Source of the DNA: Thalassospira sp. ER-Se-21-Dark
Lineage (GTDB): Bacteria; Pseudomonadota; Alphaproteobacteria; Rhodospirillales; Thalassospiraceae
Direction: 5' to 3'
Assembly (NCBI RefSeq): GCF_017922435.1
Contig: NZ_VDEZ01000001.1
Span: 744,001-808,000, forward strand
Length of the DNA: 64,000 nt
Part shown: positions 1-9,348 of the stretch, one piece after another
Position numbering within the stretch: position 1 is the stretch's first letter
Layout: each line of letters starts with the position of its first letter
Notes under the pieces: model-generated
What the model saw: only the letters and a program-made list of their open reading frames with translations
Databases searched by the model: none
Told to the model about the DNA's origin: nothing
Program-made: the position numbers and the translations under genes

Positions 1-1010
1 TGCCCAAGGATTACATCCGCTTTTGCCTCTCAGGCGACAAGGCCACCGAAATGTCTGATGCCGCGGGCACGCTCTGGCTTGATGAACAAAGCCGAAGCTG
101 GAACCAAAGCGCGATCAAAGCTTGCGGTTTAACCCGCGATCAACTGCCACATCTGGTCGAAGGATCGGACATCACCGGTACGCTGCGCGCAACACTGGCC
201 GACCGTTGGGGCATGCGGGACGACGTCATCATTGCCGGGGGTGGTGGTGATGCGGCGACCGGTGGCATCGGGGTCGGGGCAGTTTCCCATGGCGATGGCT
301 TCATTTCGCTGGGCACCTCGTCACAGATCTTTGTCGCCTCTGACAAATACCGTCCCAAGCCCGAAGAACTCCTGCACAGCTTTGCCCATGCCATCCCGAA
401 CCACTGGTTCCAGATGGCGGTCCTGCTTAACGGGGCAAGTTGCCTGAAATGGGCGGCCGACCTTCTGGGCGAGACCGACATTACCGCATTGCTCAACCGG
501 GTAGAGGCACAACACGACGCCCCGTCTGATATCCTGTTCCTGCCCTACCTCAACGGGGAGCGCACCCCGCACAACAATCCGCATGCCCGGGGCGTATTCT
601 TTGGTCTGGGCAGCGATACAGACCGCGAAACCTTGGTTCAGTCCGTGCTCGAAGGGGTCGGCTTTGCCCTCCGCGATGCCAAGTCCCGCCTGCACAAGGC
701 CGGAACCAAGTGCGACCTGCCCGGCGTGATCGGCGGCGGTGCCCGCAGTCGCTACTGGATCAAGATGATTGCCGACATCCTTGGCAAACCACTTGCCCGC
801 TATGAGGGCGCGACCAAGGGCCCGGCCTTTGGTGCCGCCCGTCTGGCCCGTCTGGCCCTGACCGGCGAACCGGTTGCAGACGTTTGCGTCAAACCCGCAA
901 TCGAAGAAGTGATTGAACCTGATCTAACCCGCCATGATGCCTACCAGCCGCGCTTTGCCAAATTCCAGCGCATTTACGCTGCCTTGTCAGACGAATTCAC
1001 CCCTGACTGA
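1..1010 (+). CDS. xylB: Xylulokinase (FGGY kinase), C-terminal part
   Basis: This is the C-terminal two thirds or so of an FGGY-family carbohydrate kinase; the 5' end lies outside the window. The frame is open from base 3 and begins PKDYIRFCLSG, which matches the conserved middle of xylulokinases, followed by the TEMSDAAGTLWLD segment with the catalytic Asp region. Later come the GGGGDAATGGIG nucleotide-binding segment, FLPYLNGERTPHNNP and the GGGARSRYW stretch, in the usual FGGY order. The enzyme phosphorylates D-xylulose to xylulose 5-phosphate in the cytoplasm. The internal ATG at 51 is not a start because the family homology continues upstream of it. A related FGGY substrate cannot be excluded. 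The ribokinase that follows suggests a pentose-use neighbourhood, but the two genes are 149 bp apart with a hairpin between them. Confidence 0.88.
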   Translation, partial: PKDYIRFCLSGDKATEMSDAAGTLWLDEQSRSWNQSAIKACGLTRDQLPHLVEGSDITGTLRATLADRWGMRDDVIIAGGGGDAATGGIGVGAVSHGDGFISLGTSSQIFVASDKYRPKPEELLHSFAHAIPNHWFQMAVLLNGASCLKWAADLLGETDITALLNRVEAQHDAPSDILFLPYLNGERTPHNNPHARGVFFGLGSDTDRETLVQSVLEGVGFALRDAKSRLHKAGTKCDLPGVIGGGARSRYWIKMIADILGKPLARYEGATKGPAFGAARLARLALTGEPVADVCVKPAIEEVIEPDLTRHDAYQPRFAKFQRIYAALSDEFTPD

Positions 1011-1012
1011 CC

Positions 1013-1032
1013 GTCTGATCGCCTGATCAGAC
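1013..1032 (+). terminator. Hairpin after xylB (weak terminator candidate)
   Basis: An 8-bp perfect stem GTCTGATC/GATCAGAC with a 4-nt loop starts 3 bp after the xylB stop codon. No T-run follows, so intrinsic termination is uncertain; it may only stabilise the 3' end of the message. Confidence 0.4.
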
Positions 1033-1159
1033 AGACCGGCTGCAATGCGGATCCATAACAATTTGATGATCTCGATAGATTTTGGCGACATCGCCCTTTA
1101 AACCCCTGATCTGAGAACAACATTAACTTAGTGGAATTCATTTATAAACGCGGACGATT

Positions 1160-2083
1160 ATGACGATTGCAGTTGTTGGAAGCTCGAACTTTGATTTTGC
1201 GGCCCGTGTGGCGAAGCTTCCTGTTCGGGGACAAACGGTTTCCTCCCGGGCGTACAAGACCGGACCGGGCGGCAAAGGATGCAATCAGGCACTTGCCGTC
1301 GCCCGACTTGGTGTTTCGCCTGTGTTCATCTCCAAGGTCGGCGATGACATGCTGGGCAAACAACTGATCGAAACCCTTGCCACCGAGGGGTTGGATACCA
1401 CCAACCTGATCGTCGCCGACGAAGCACAAACCGGCATTGCCCTGATCTCGATTGATGAGGCGGGTGAAAACATGATCACGGTTGTGGGTGGCGCCAACAT
1501 GACCATGACCCGAAACGACCTTCATGAAAAACAGGAACTGCTGCGCAACTGCGACTATCTTCTGTTGCAGCTTGAATGTCCGGTGGTGGCCATCGACTGC
1601 GCGATCAAATACGCCCGCGAAGGCAATGCAAAGGTCATTCTTGACCCGGCCCCGGTCGCCGATCTGGTCGTCATGCGCGATTTGCTGGCCCTGACCCATA
1701 TCGTCACCCCGAACCAAAGCGAATGCTTGGCCCTTACCGGTATTGATCCGGTGGATGAAGCCACCGCCAGTAGCGCCAGCATCAAGCTGCATGACATGGG
1801 CCCGGAAACCGTCATCATCAAAATGGGCGGAGATGGTGCGTTCTATTCATCGGGCGGGCAAACCGGCATGGTTCCGGGCTTTGAGGTCAACACGGTTGAT
1901 ACGGTGGGCGCAGGCGATTGCTTCAATGCCGGGCTGGCTGTCGCCCTGCATGGTGGTCAGCCGCTCAAGGATGCCGTGCGCTTTGCCTGTGCCACCGGCG
2001 CGCTTTCCACCACCAACAATGGCGCTGCCGAGGCCGCACCCCGCCTTGCCGATGTTCTGTCCCTGATCGAGGGCAACGCCTAA
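1160..2083 (+). CDS. rbsK: Ribokinase (PfkB family)
   Basis: A 307-residue PfkB-family sugar kinase, about the usual ribokinase length. The N-terminal signature GPGGKGCNQA (about residues 36-45) and the C-terminal NTVDTVGAGDCFNAG (about 243-257, with the catalytic Asp of GAGD) are both intact. It phosphorylates D-ribose at O5 using ATP, feeding the pentose phosphate pathway. Fructokinases and adenosine kinases share the fold; the GGKGxNQA motif and overall similarity favour ribokinase. The ATG at 1160 is chosen because the family N-terminus (TIAVVGSSNFD) begins immediately. No ribose transporter is adjacent. It follows xylB on the same strand but may have its own promoter in the 1033-1159 gap. 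Confidence 0.85.
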   Translation: MTIAVVGSSNFDFAARVAKLPVRGQTVSSRAYKTGPGGKGCNQALAVARLGVSPVFISKVGDDMLGKQLIETLATEGLDTTNLIVADEAQTGIALISIDEAGENMITVVGGANMTMTRNDLHEKQELLRNCDYLLLQLECPVVAIDCAIKYAREGNAKVILDPAPVADLVVMRDLLALTHIVTPNQSECLALTGIDPVDEATASSASIKLHDMGPETVIIKMGGDGAFYSSGGQTGMVPGFEVNTVDTVGAGDCFNAGLAVALHGGQPLKDAVRFACATGALSTTNNGAAEAAPRLADVLSLIEGNA

Positions 2084-2100
2084 GACCGTGTCACTTGCGC

Positions 2101-2661
2101 TCAGGACGTCTGATCAATCAACTGATCGAAATAGGTGATGACCTCTGGCGCGTCCCAGCGCGCAATGCCTTCAAGCTTGCCGCGCAAATCACCGTTGGCG
2201 TCATAGACAAAACTGGTCGGAAGGCCGCGTGCCCCCATCTGACGCGCAATCGCCCCACGCGGATCAAGAACGATATCTAGGTTCTCGATTCCATTGGTTT
2301 CAAAGAATTCGCGCACCGCATCCGCCCCGCCACGGTCCTGACTAAGTGCGAGAACACGGAACGGCTTATCGGCCATTTCGACCGCCAGGCGATCAAGTTC
2401 GGGCATTTCCTTGACGCATGGCACACACCAGGTCGCCCACAGATTGACCAGAACAACCTGTCCTTTCAGGCTGTTAAAGGCGACCTCATTGCCATTTTCA
2501 TCGACAAACGCCAGATCTTCGGGCAAAGAACCCCCATCCGATGGCATGACCATCTTTGAAAGTTCTTGCGGGAATTGCGTATCAGCAAAGGCAGGGGTTG
2601 CATAAATGCCCGAGATGGCGACAATCACGCCAAGTTTTACGTAACGAAGCAATGCTTTCAC
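2101..2661 (-). CDS. TlpA-like periplasmic thiol-disulfide oxidoreductase
   Basis: A thioredoxin-fold protein with the active site WATWCVPC (Cys at about residues 79 and 82 from this start). A basic N-terminus and hydrophobic stretch ending TPAFA-DT look like a Sec signal peptide, so it should act in the periplasm as a TlpA/ResA-type disulfide reductase. The GTG at 2661 is preferred because AAGGTGGG lies just upstream at Shine-Dalgarno distance and it gives a compact signal peptide. A GTG at 2691 would add ten residues and leave one base to the divergent argH start. Homologues near argH are common in alphaproteobacteria. The exact redox client (cytochrome c maturation or another) cannot be read from the sequence. 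Confidence 0.82.
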   Translation of the reverse strand: MKALLRYVKLGVIVAISGIYATPAFADTQFPQELSKMVMPSDGGSLPEDLAFVDENGNEVAFNSLKGQVVLVNLWATWCVPCVKEMPELDRLAVEMADKPFRVLALSQDRGGADAVREFFETNGIENLDIVLDPRGAIARQMGARGLPTSFVYDANGDLRGKLEGIARWDAPEVITYFDQLIDQTS

Positions 2662-2692
2662 AACACCCACCTTTCCAAGACTGCGGATCACG

Positions 2693-4108
2693 ATGACCGA
2701 TCAAAACGCCACTGACCAGAAAAACGCAAACTCCCTTTGGGGCGGCCGCTTCGAAGCAGGCCCGTCAGCCATCATGGAAGAAATCAACGCTTCCATCGGC
2801 TTTGACAAACGCCTCTACGCCCAGGACATTCAGGGCTCCAAGGCCCACTGCGCCATGCTGGTCAAGCAGAACATCATTCCTGCTGAAGATGGCGAAAAGA
2901 TCACCAACGGTCTAGACCAGATTCTTCAAGAAATCGAGAGCGGCGAATTCAAATTCTCCGCTGCCCTTGAAGACATCCACATGAATGTCGAAAGCCGCCT
3001 GCGTGAACTGATCGGCCCGGCTGCCGGTCGCCTGCATACCGCACGTTCACGCAATGATCAGGTCGCGACCGACTTCAAACTCTGGGTCCGTGACGTTGCA
3101 CTCGGCGATCTTGAGGTCGGCCTCAAAGGCCTTCAGGAAGCCCTGATTGCACAGGCTGAAACCCACGCAGAAACCATCATGCCGGGCTTCACCCACCTGC
3201 AGGCCGCCCAGCCGGTCACCTTTGGTCATCATCTTCTGGCTTATGTCGAAATGTTTGGCCGTGATCGCGGGCGTGTTGCCGATTGCCGCACCCGTATCAA
3301 CGAAAACCCGCTGGGCTCTGCGGCCCTTGCTGGCACACCCTACCCGATTGATCGTCACATGACGGCAAGTGCGCTGGGCTTTGATCGCCCGACAGCGAAC
3401 TCGCTCGATGCGGTATCGGATCGTGACTTTGCGCTTGAATATCTTAATGCCGCATCGATTGCCGCCATGCATCTGTCGCGCCTGGCCGAAGAAATGGTCA
3501 TCTGGTGCTCGGCCCAGTTCCGCTTTATCGGCATGTCCGACAAGTTTTCGACCGGCTCTTCGATCATGCCGCAAAAACGCAACCCGGATGCGGCCGAACT
3601 GATCCGCTCCAAAATCGGGCGTATCGTCGGCTGCTATAATGGCTTGATGCTGTCGATGAAGGGTCTGCCGCTGGCCTATTCCAAGGACATGCAGGAAGAC
3701 AAGGAACCGGTCTTCCAGGCCCATGACCATCTTGGTCTGTGCGTTGCCGCCATGACCGGCATGATTGCCGACATGAAGGTGTTTGCCGACAATATGCGCG
3801 CCGCTGCCGGTGCGGGTTACACAACCGCCACCGACCTTGCCGACTGGCTGGTTGCCGAACTTGGTATGCCGTTCCGTGATGCCCATCACGTTGTTGGCGC
3901 GACCGTGAAGCTTGCCGAAACCAAAGGCTGTGATCTTGATCAGCTGTCGCTTGAAGACCTGCAAGGCATCGAACCCAAGATCACCAATGCGGTGTATGAT
4001 GTGCTGACAGTCGAGGCATCGGTTGCCGCCCGCCAAAGCTTTGGTGGCACCGCCCCGGTCCGGGTCAAGGAATCGGTTGCCGCGGCAAAGGAAAGGTTCC
4101 TCAAATGA
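2693..4108 (+). CDS. argH: Argininosuccinate lyase
   Basis: A full-length 471-residue member of the fumarase/aspartase superfamily. It cleaves argininosuccinate to arginine and fumarate, the last step of arginine synthesis. The superfamily signature [12 protein letters not shown] is present at about residues 285-296 and carries the catalytic serine loop. The N-terminal SLWGGRF motif and HTARSRNDQ segment are typical of ArgH. The ATG at 2693 gives the normal N-terminus. The stop codon overlaps the start of lptM (ATGA), and lptM in turn overlaps lysA, so the three genes are translationally coupled. The upstream divergent gene starts very close, so the argH promoter must overlap that gene's 5' end. 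Confidence 0.97.
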   Translation: MTDQNATDQKNANSLWGGRFEAGPSAIMEEINASIGFDKRLYAQDIQGSKAHCAMLVKQNIIPAEDGEKITNGLDQILQEIESGEFKFSAALEDIHMNVESRLRELIGPAAGRLHTARSRNDQVATDFKLWVRDVALGDLEVGLKGLQEALIAQAETHAETIMPGFTHLQAAQPVTFGHHLLAYVEMFGRDRGRVADCRTRINENPLGSAALAGTPYPIDRHMTASALGFDRPTANSLDAVSDRDFALEYLNAASIAAMHLSRLAEEMVIWCSAQFRFIGMSDKFSTGSSIMPQKRNPDAAELIRSKIGRIVGCYNGLMLSMKGLPLAYSKDMQEDKEPVFQAHDHLGLCVAAMTGMIADMKVFADNMRAAAGAGYTTATDLADWLVAELGMPFRDAHHVVGATVKLAETKGCDLDQLSLEDLQGIEPKITNAVYDVLTVEASVAARQSFGGTAPVRVKESVAAAKERFLK

Positions 4109-4251
4109 ACAGCAACCTGTTGAAACGCAGCACCATTGTTGCGCTGGCCGTCATGTTGGGGCTTTCCGTTGCGGCCTGTGGCAAAAAAGGCCCGCTCGAA
4201 CCGCCGACCGACAAAGGTTATGAATATCCAAGGGATTACCCGGCCCAATGA
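4105..4251 (+). CDS. lptM: LptM-type small lipoprotein
   Basis: A 48-codon gene beginning inside the argH stop codon (ATGA) and ending inside the lysA start (ATGA). It encodes a short basic N-terminus, a hydrophobic stretch and a lipobox LSVAAC, followed by GKKGPLEPP. The CG-x-KGPL motif directly after the lipidated cysteine is the hallmark of the LptM/YifL family. In enterobacteria LptM is an outer-membrane lipoprotein that helps mature the LptD-LptE lipopolysaccharide translocon. Function here is inferred from that family. In E. coli yifL also sits beside a diaminopimelate gene (dapF), so placement before lysA is consistent. It is easily missed because of its length and double overlap. Confidence 0.82.
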   Translation: MNSNLLKRSTIVALAVMLGLSVAACGKKGPLEPPTDKGYEYPRDYPAQ

Positions 4252-5519
4252 ACCATTTTGAATATATCAACGGCGAACTTTATGCCGAAGGCGTCTCGAT
4301 CCGGGAAATGGCTGACAAGGTCGGAACCCCGTTCTTTTGCTATTCGACCGCGACCCTGGAACGCCATTACAAAGTCTATGCCGACGCATTTGACGGCCTT
4401 GATGCCACCGTGTGCTTTGCCGTTAAGGCAAACTCCAATCAGGCCGTCTTGAAAACGCTCGCCAATCTTGGGGCGGGTGCGGACGTTGTTTCGGTTGGTG
4501 AAATGCGCCGTGCGCTTCGGGCGGGCATGCCCCCGGCAAAGATCATCTTTTCCGGTGTTGGCAAGGCCGATGCCGAGATGCGCGAAGCCCTTGACGCCGA
4601 CATTGCCCAGATCAATGTCGAAAGCATCCCGGAACTGGTTGAGCTGAACCGTGTTGCCATCGACATGGGCAAAAAGGCGCGCATTGCGCTGCGTGTTAAT
4701 CCGCATGTCGATGCCAAAACCCACGAAAAGATCGCAACCGGCAAGGCCGAAAACAAATTCGGCATCGACTGGACCCGCGCGATCGAGGTTTACCGGGAAG
4801 CTGCTGCCATGGATGGCATCGAGGTTACCGGGATCGCCATGCATATCGGCTCCCAGCTGACCGACCTCGCCCCCTTCCGCGAGGCATTTACGCGTCTGGC
4901 CGGGCTGGTCGAACAGCTGCGATCTGAGGGCATCGATATCCGCAATCTTGATCTTGGGGGTGGGCTTGGCATTGCCTATCAGGGCGAAACACCGCCGCTT
5001 CCTGATGCCTATGGTCAGATGGTGCGCGAAACCGTCGGCCATCTTGGTTGCCACATCACGCTGGAACCGGGCCGTTTGATTGCCGGCAACGCCGGGATCA
5101 TGGTATCGCGCGTCATGTATATCAAAGACGGCGAAGCCAAACGCTTTGTCATTCTTGATGCCGCAATGAACGACCTGATCCGCCCGACACTGTATGGCGC
5201 CTATCACGAAATCATCCCGGTCGATGAACAGACTGACGGTGACAAGCAGGTCAAGGTTGATGTTGTCGGCCCGGTTTGCGAAACCGGCGACACCTTTGGC
5301 AAGGACCGCGACCTTCCCGATGACCTCAAGGCCGGTGATCTGGTCGCTGTCATGTCGGCGGGGGCCTATGGTGCTGTGATGTCATCGACCTACAACACCC
5401 GTGCGCTGACACCCGAAGTTCTGGTCAAGGGCAACAACTTTGCCATCGTGCGTCCGCGTCAGGAAATTGACGACCTGATCAACATGGACCAGGTACCCTC
5501 CTGGCTGAGCAACGCATAA
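4248..5519 (+). CDS. lysA: Diaminopimelate decarboxylase
   Basis: A 423-residue fold-III PLP enzyme that decarboxylates meso-diaminopimelate to L-lysine. Visible landmarks are FCYSTATLERHY near the N-terminus, CFAVKANSNQAVLKTLA (PLP lysine within AVKAN, about residue 63), GGGLGI (about 239-244), EPGRLIAGNAG, and the C-terminal GPVCETGDTFGKDR plus GAYGAVMSSTYN, which carry active-site residues from the partner subunit. Length and motif order are normal. It is the last gene of the argH-lptM-lysA coupled set and is followed by a strong intrinsic terminator. Confidence 0.97.
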   Translation: MNHFEYINGELYAEGVSIREMADKVGTPFFCYSTATLERHYKVYADAFDGLDATVCFAVKANSNQAVLKTLANLGAGADVVSVGEMRRALRAGMPPAKIIFSGVGKADAEMREALDADIAQINVESIPELVELNRVAIDMGKKARIALRVNPHVDAKTHEKIATGKAENKFGIDWTRAIEVYREAAAMDGIEVTGIAMHIGSQLTDLAPFREAFTRLAGLVEQLRSEGIDIRNLDLGGGLGIAYQGETPPLPDAYGQMVRETVGHLGCHITLEPGRLIAGNAGIMVSRVMYIKDGEAKRFVILDAAMNDLIRPTLYGAYHEIIPVDEQTDGDKQVKVDVVGPVCETGDTFGKDRDLPDDLKAGDLVAVMSAGAYGAVMSSTYNTRALTPEVLVKGNNFAIVRPRQEIDDLINMDQVPSWLSNA

Positions 5520-5553
5520 GACCGGCATTCCGTTTCGGTTTTTAACGCTTTCG

Positions 5554-5588
5554 GGGCGGCTGGCCGTTTGTCAGCCGCCCTTTTATTT
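5554..5588 (+). terminator. Intrinsic terminator of argH-lptM-lysA
   Basis: A 9-bp GC-rich stem GGGCGGCTG/CAGCCGCCC with a 9-nt loop is followed directly by TTTTATTTT, 34 bp after the lysA stop. This is a textbook rho-independent terminator. Confidence 0.92.
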
Positions 5589-5706
5589 TGCCCAATCCCG
5601 TCGAATTGCTTGACCCGCCCTGCCAAAAGACCAAGCTTTAAAGAAGCGGGTTGTGCCAGAATGCTGGATACAACGCGCAATATGTCGGCAAGCAGGGCTC
5701 AAAGGC

Positions 5707-8160
5707 ATGTCGTTGATACCACCCTATCCCAAGATGGAACGCCATGTGCGCAAGACGCGCTTGGTGATGGTGTGGGAATCTGTCTGGCCCTGTCTGATCC
5801 CGGCCCTTTCGATCGGGCTTTTGGTCGTTGGCCTGACCCTGACCGGAACGTTTGAACTTCTGCCCGCCACCGGGCACATCATGTTGCTGTCCGTCCTATC
5901 AGTCGCGGTCATGGTTGCCGTGGTCGCCCCGTGGCGCAATTTCAAAATGCCGACGCGCCGCGACATCCTGCACCGGATCGAGGTGGACAACCATCTTGAT
6001 AACAACCCGCTGCAAAGCCTTGAAGACCATGTCCCCGAAACCGACGACCCACTGACCAGCTACCTCTGGCAGCGTCAACTGGGCCTGCATGAAGCCGCAC
6101 TGGCAAAGCTCCGGCTGTCGCGCCCACTGCCCGCCATTACCCGCGTTGACCGCTTTGGCCTGACCGCCATTCCTGTATTGCTGGTGTTTGTCGGCCTGAT
6201 GACCGGCCTTGATCATGCCGAGGAACGCTTTTCAAAGGCCTTCAGCCCGCTTCAGCGTCTTGGTGCCGCCGACTTCAGTGCCACCCTTTGGGTCACCCCG
6301 CCGGCCTATACCGGGCAAATACCGCGCATCTTGCAGTTCAGTGCCCTGTCCGATGCCGATGCCACAGGTGCCCGCCAATCCGAAAACGCAGTTAATGCGG
6401 CATCGGACAAGACCAGGGACGTCATCCGTGTTCAGGTCCCGGCGGGGTCGACCCTTGATGGCAGCATCACAAGCATCTGGGAACCGACCCTGACTACCCC
6501 GACCGGCACGCAATCCTTTACCGAGGGGGCCGAGAACAGCTATGTGCTGTCCACCGCAATCGATCAGCCCGGCCAATGGCGCATATCGGTCTGGGGCAAT
6601 GATCGCCTGACACTTGATATCGAATTGCTGGCCGATAATGTGCCAAGCCTGTCCTTCGTCAGCCCCCCGACCATCACACGGCGCGATCATGTGCGCCTTG
6701 ATTACGTCGCCAGTGATGATTATGGCCTCGCCAGTCTTGATCTGGTGATCACGCCTGCGGCCGAAGAAGGCACGATCAAACAATATGGCCCGATTGATCA
6801 GGTGGTAATTGATCTCAAGGGCGACGCCGCTGGCGTTACAAGCAGCGCAGGTGCCATGCCGACCCGCATCGAAGGCCCGCGCTTTATTGATCTTGTCGCC
6901 CATCCCTGGGCGGGCTTGCCGGTCAATATCCAGATGGTATCAAAAGATAATGCCGATCAGCGCGGTGAAAGCGATGTGCGTTCCCTGATGCTGCCCGAAC
7001 GGGAATTCAGCCATCCGGTGGCGCAAAAGCTGATTGATATCCGGCGTGGTTTGCTGCGCTATCCCGACCGCGCACTTGAAATGCATCATGCACTGTTGCC
7101 GATCCTGTTCGCCCCACAGGCCTTTAACGGCCATCTCGGTGTGTTCCTTACCCTTTCGGTGGCCGAAAACCGGCTGGCGTCGAACCTGCAAAACCGCGCC
7201 ACCCATCAGGATGTCGCAGGCCTTCTCTGGCATGTCGCCGAGGAGATTGAGCGGGGCTCCTACGGCATTGCCGAACGCAACCTGATGGAGGCCGAGGAAC
7301 GCCTGCTTGAAGCCCTTGCCAACCCCGACGTCACCGAAAGCGAAATTGCCCGCCTGATTGAAGAATACCGTCAGGCGCTGAATGAATATCTTGCCGCCAT
7401 GATGCGCGAAAGCCCGGAACAGGCCGAGGAAGAACTCCCGCCCGGCAGTGCGACGCTTGAACAACAGGACCTGTCACGCATCATCGATCAGATCGATGCC
7501 CTGATGCGTGCCGGTGCGCGTGATCAGGCCCGCCAGTTGATCGATCGTCTGCGCGAACTGGTCGAAAACATGCAGGTCACCACCGGTCAGGGCGGCATGG
7601 ATATCACGTCGACGCTCCGCGAAATGTTGGACGGCATGCGCGATCTGTCGCGCCGTCAGCAGGACCTGATGAATGAAGGCGATAATGCCTCCACCCAGAA
7701 CGGCAATGGCCCGCGTGCAAACCAGCAACAGGGTCTTGCCGACGATGCCGGTGAAATCCTCAACGATCCCGGTCTTGGCCAGTTTGGCGATGTCAGCGGC
7801 ATGAATTCGGTGATTGATGCCATGCGCGGGGCGGCAGAGGCCCTTGGCAACAACCGATCGCACGAGGCCCTGCAATATCAACGACAGGCCATGGATGCCC
7901 TGCAACAGGGCATTGGCGAAATCAGCCGTGCGCTTGAAGGGCTCAGCCAGCTCGCCCCGATGCTCGAAGACCTCGAAGGATCCGGGCGCCGCGATCCGCT
8001 GGGCCGTCCCGTCGGTGGCGATGGCACCACCACCATCCCGGATGTGAACACGCTCGAACGGGCCTGGCGCATCTTGCAGGAACTCCGCCGCCGGTCCGGT
8101 GATCCCGAACGCCCGGAAATCGAACAGGAATATATCGACCGCTTGCTCAAACGGTTCTGA
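5707..8160 (+). CDS. TIGR02302/DUF4175 family membrane protein
   Basis: A large protein (about 817 residues from this start). Two close N-terminal membrane segments (WESVWPCLIPALSIGLLVVGL and HIMLLSVLSVAVMVAVVAPW) are followed by a third (FGLTAIPVLLVFVGLMTG). Then come an extracytoplasmic beta-rich region with LWVTPPAYTG, typical of the alphaproteobacterial TIGR02302 family, and a long charged, Gln-rich, probably helical C-terminus ending in LRRRSGDPERPEIEQEYIDRLLKRF. Function is unknown; the family is usually found near lysA in alphaproteobacteria. The frame is open upstream to 5653, but the ATG at 5707 gives the expected N-terminus before the first membrane helix. The C-terminus contains several Gln/Arg-rich helices that may self-associate. 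Confidence 0.78.
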   Translation: MSLIPPYPKMERHVRKTRLVMVWESVWPCLIPALSIGLLVVGLTLTGTFELLPATGHIMLLSVLSVAVMVAVVAPWRNFKMPTRRDILHRIEVDNHLDNNPLQSLEDHVPETDDPLTSYLWQRQLGLHEAALAKLRLSRPLPAITRVDRFGLTAIPVLLVFVGLMTGLDHAEERFSKAFSPLQRLGAADFSATLWVTPPAYTGQIPRILQFSALSDADATGARQSENAVNAASDKTRDVIRVQVPAGSTLDGSITSIWEPTLTTPTGTQSFTEGAENSYVLSTAIDQPGQWRISVWGNDRLTLDIELLADNVPSLSFVSPPTITRRDHVRLDYVASDDYGLASLDLVITPAAEEGTIKQYGPIDQVVIDLKGDAAGVTSSAGAMPTRIEGPRFIDLVAHPWAGLPVNIQMVSKDNADQRGESDVRSLMLPEREFSHPVAQKLIDIRRGLLRYPDRALEMHHALLPILFAPQAFNGHLGVFLTLSVAENRLASNLQNRATHQDVAGLLWHVAEEIERGSYGIAERNLMEAEERLLEALANPDVTESEIARLIEEYRQALNEYLAAMMRESPEQAEEELPPGSATLEQQDLSRIIDQIDALMRAGARDQARQLIDRLRELVENMQVTTGQGGMDITSTLREMLDGMRDLSRRQQDLMNEGDNASTQNGNGPRANQQQGLADDAGEILNDPGLGQFGDVSGMNSVIDAMRGAAEALGNNRSHEALQYQRQAMDALQQGIGEISRALEGLSQLAPMLEDLEGSGRRDPLGRPVGGDGTTTIPDVNTLERAWRILQELRRRSGDPERPEIEQEYIDRLLKRF

Positions 8161-8189
8161 GTGGTCACTACGCCACCCAAAACAAAAAA

Positions 8190-8213
8190 GGCAGCACGTG
8201 ATGTGCTGCCTTT
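8190..8213. terminator. Bidirectional terminator between convergent genes
   Basis: An 8-bp stem GGCAGCAC/GTGCTGCC with loop GTGAT lies between A6 on the left and TTTCT on the right, so it can end transcripts from both directions. It sits between the TIGR02302 gene and the convergent zinc-ribbon gene. Confidence 0.88.
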
Positions 8214-8242
8214 CTCATAATCGGGATATTTGCGCGAACCGC

Positions 8243-9061
8243 TTAGGGCTCAACCGCCTCGCGCGGGTCAAGGAAGGTGACCTGCAGGCGGGTTGCCGTC
8301 GGGTTAGGACGCCGGATCTTGGTTTCCACTTCCATGCTTTCGCCAACCGGCAACATCTGTTGCACCATTGGCATTTCCGCACCGGACTGAACCAGCGATT
8401 CATCATAAATCAGCGGCACCTTCTTGCGCTGTACCACACGATCAAGCGGATCAAGCAGCTCGATCAGAAGGTAAGGAAGCGCACGCGGTTCTTCACTGAT
8501 ATTGACGATCTCGGCCCGAACAACAAGAACGTCAACGCCGTCCTCTTCTTCGCGGGTCGGCGGCAATTCGCGGATATCAAGGCCTTCGCCGACATGCGGC
8601 ACATCAAGCCCGACCATGTCATAGACCTTGGCAATCGGCGGCCACAGTTCAATGATCTGATCCTTGGCGAAATAGCCACCCGCACCAATCCCGCCCAACA
8701 CCAGCAGGAAGATGATCCAGCCGACGATGCCCTTTTTCTTTTTGGGCTCCGGCTTTGGATTATTGCGAATCAGCTGCTGGGGAATCGGGGGCGGATCGGG
8801 GATCTTGTCGGCTTCTTCAAAGCCCGGATCAACCGGCCCACCGCCCATCTGGTCTGCATTGAAATCAGCACCTAGCGACCCCTCTTCGTTGAACGGGGCC
8901 GGAATATCGTTTTCCGGGGCCGGGGCTGGCTTCTTTGCGCCAGGCGGGTCCTGATGCCAGCTATTGCCGCAGCTTTTACAGCGCACGGTTCGGCCTTTCG
9001 GACCGATTGCTTCTGTTTTAACTGAGTATTTCTTTGAACACTCTGGGCAAGTAATGATCAT
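8243..9061 (-). CDS. MJ0042-type zinc-ribbon protein with DUF3426
   Basis: A 272-residue protein. The N-terminal zinc ribbon has two Cys pairs (CPEC at 5-8, CKSC at about 28-31), matching the MJ0042 finger. A Pro/Glu/Asp-rich linker follows, then one membrane helix (GIVGWIIFLLVLGGIGAGGYFA), then a DUF3426 beta-domain (VVRAEIVNISEEPRALPYLLIEL, VQRKKVPLIYDES). The topology puts the finger in the cytoplasm and DUF3426 in the periplasm. The role is unknown. In alphaproteobacteria this family commonly sits next to ftsE, and here it is divergent from ftsE across a 287-bp region holding a CtrA-type site. A link to division or envelope assembly is inference only. Confidence 0.82.
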   Translation of the reverse strand: MIITCPECSKKYSVKTEAIGPKGRTVRCKSCGNSWHQDPPGAKKPAPAPENDIPAPFNEEGSLGADFNADQMGGGPVDPGFEEADKIPDPPPIPQQLIRNNPKPEPKKKKGIVGWIIFLLVLGGIGAGGYFAKDQIIELWPPIAKVYDMVGLDVPHVGEGLDIRELPPTREEEDGVDVLVVRAEIVNISEEPRALPYLLIELLDPLDRVVQRKKVPLIYDESLVQSGAEMPMVQQMLPVGESMEVETKIRRPNPTATRLQVTFLDPREAVEP

Positions 9062-9182
9062 TGCAAACCTGGCATATCGATGACGGCGGCATCAAACACG
9101 GGGGAAGGCGTGAAACTGTCTGCGACTGACGGTCCCCCTGTGCCGTCAGTGAAGCCTTACACTATATGTAAATAGCGGCGAT

Positions 9183-9197
9183 TTAACAGACTGTTAA
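9183..9197. promoter_or_regulatory. CtrA-type box TTAA-N7-TTAA
   Basis: The 15-mer TTAACAGACTGTTAA is an exact TTAA-N7-TTAA match, the full consensus for the alphaproteobacterial cell-cycle regulator CtrA, and is also a perfect palindrome around its central base. It lies 121 bp before the divergent zinc-ribbon gene start and 151 bp before ftsE. The gap also holds an 8-bp hairpin (9125-9150) and a TTGTC-N2-GACAA dyad (9312-9323). Binding is not shown by sequence alone. Confidence 0.5.
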
Positions 9198-9348
9198 GCA
9201 GAGATAACAGAAGCTGCCCGGATTTGGGTATCAAACCTCTGGCTGATCGGGCTGTTAATGGTATCCAAAATAGACGACAAACCGTCCAAACCGGTTAATT
9301 CATTTTCGATATTGTCACGACAAGGCTACTTTCCAACCCTGTCGGATC

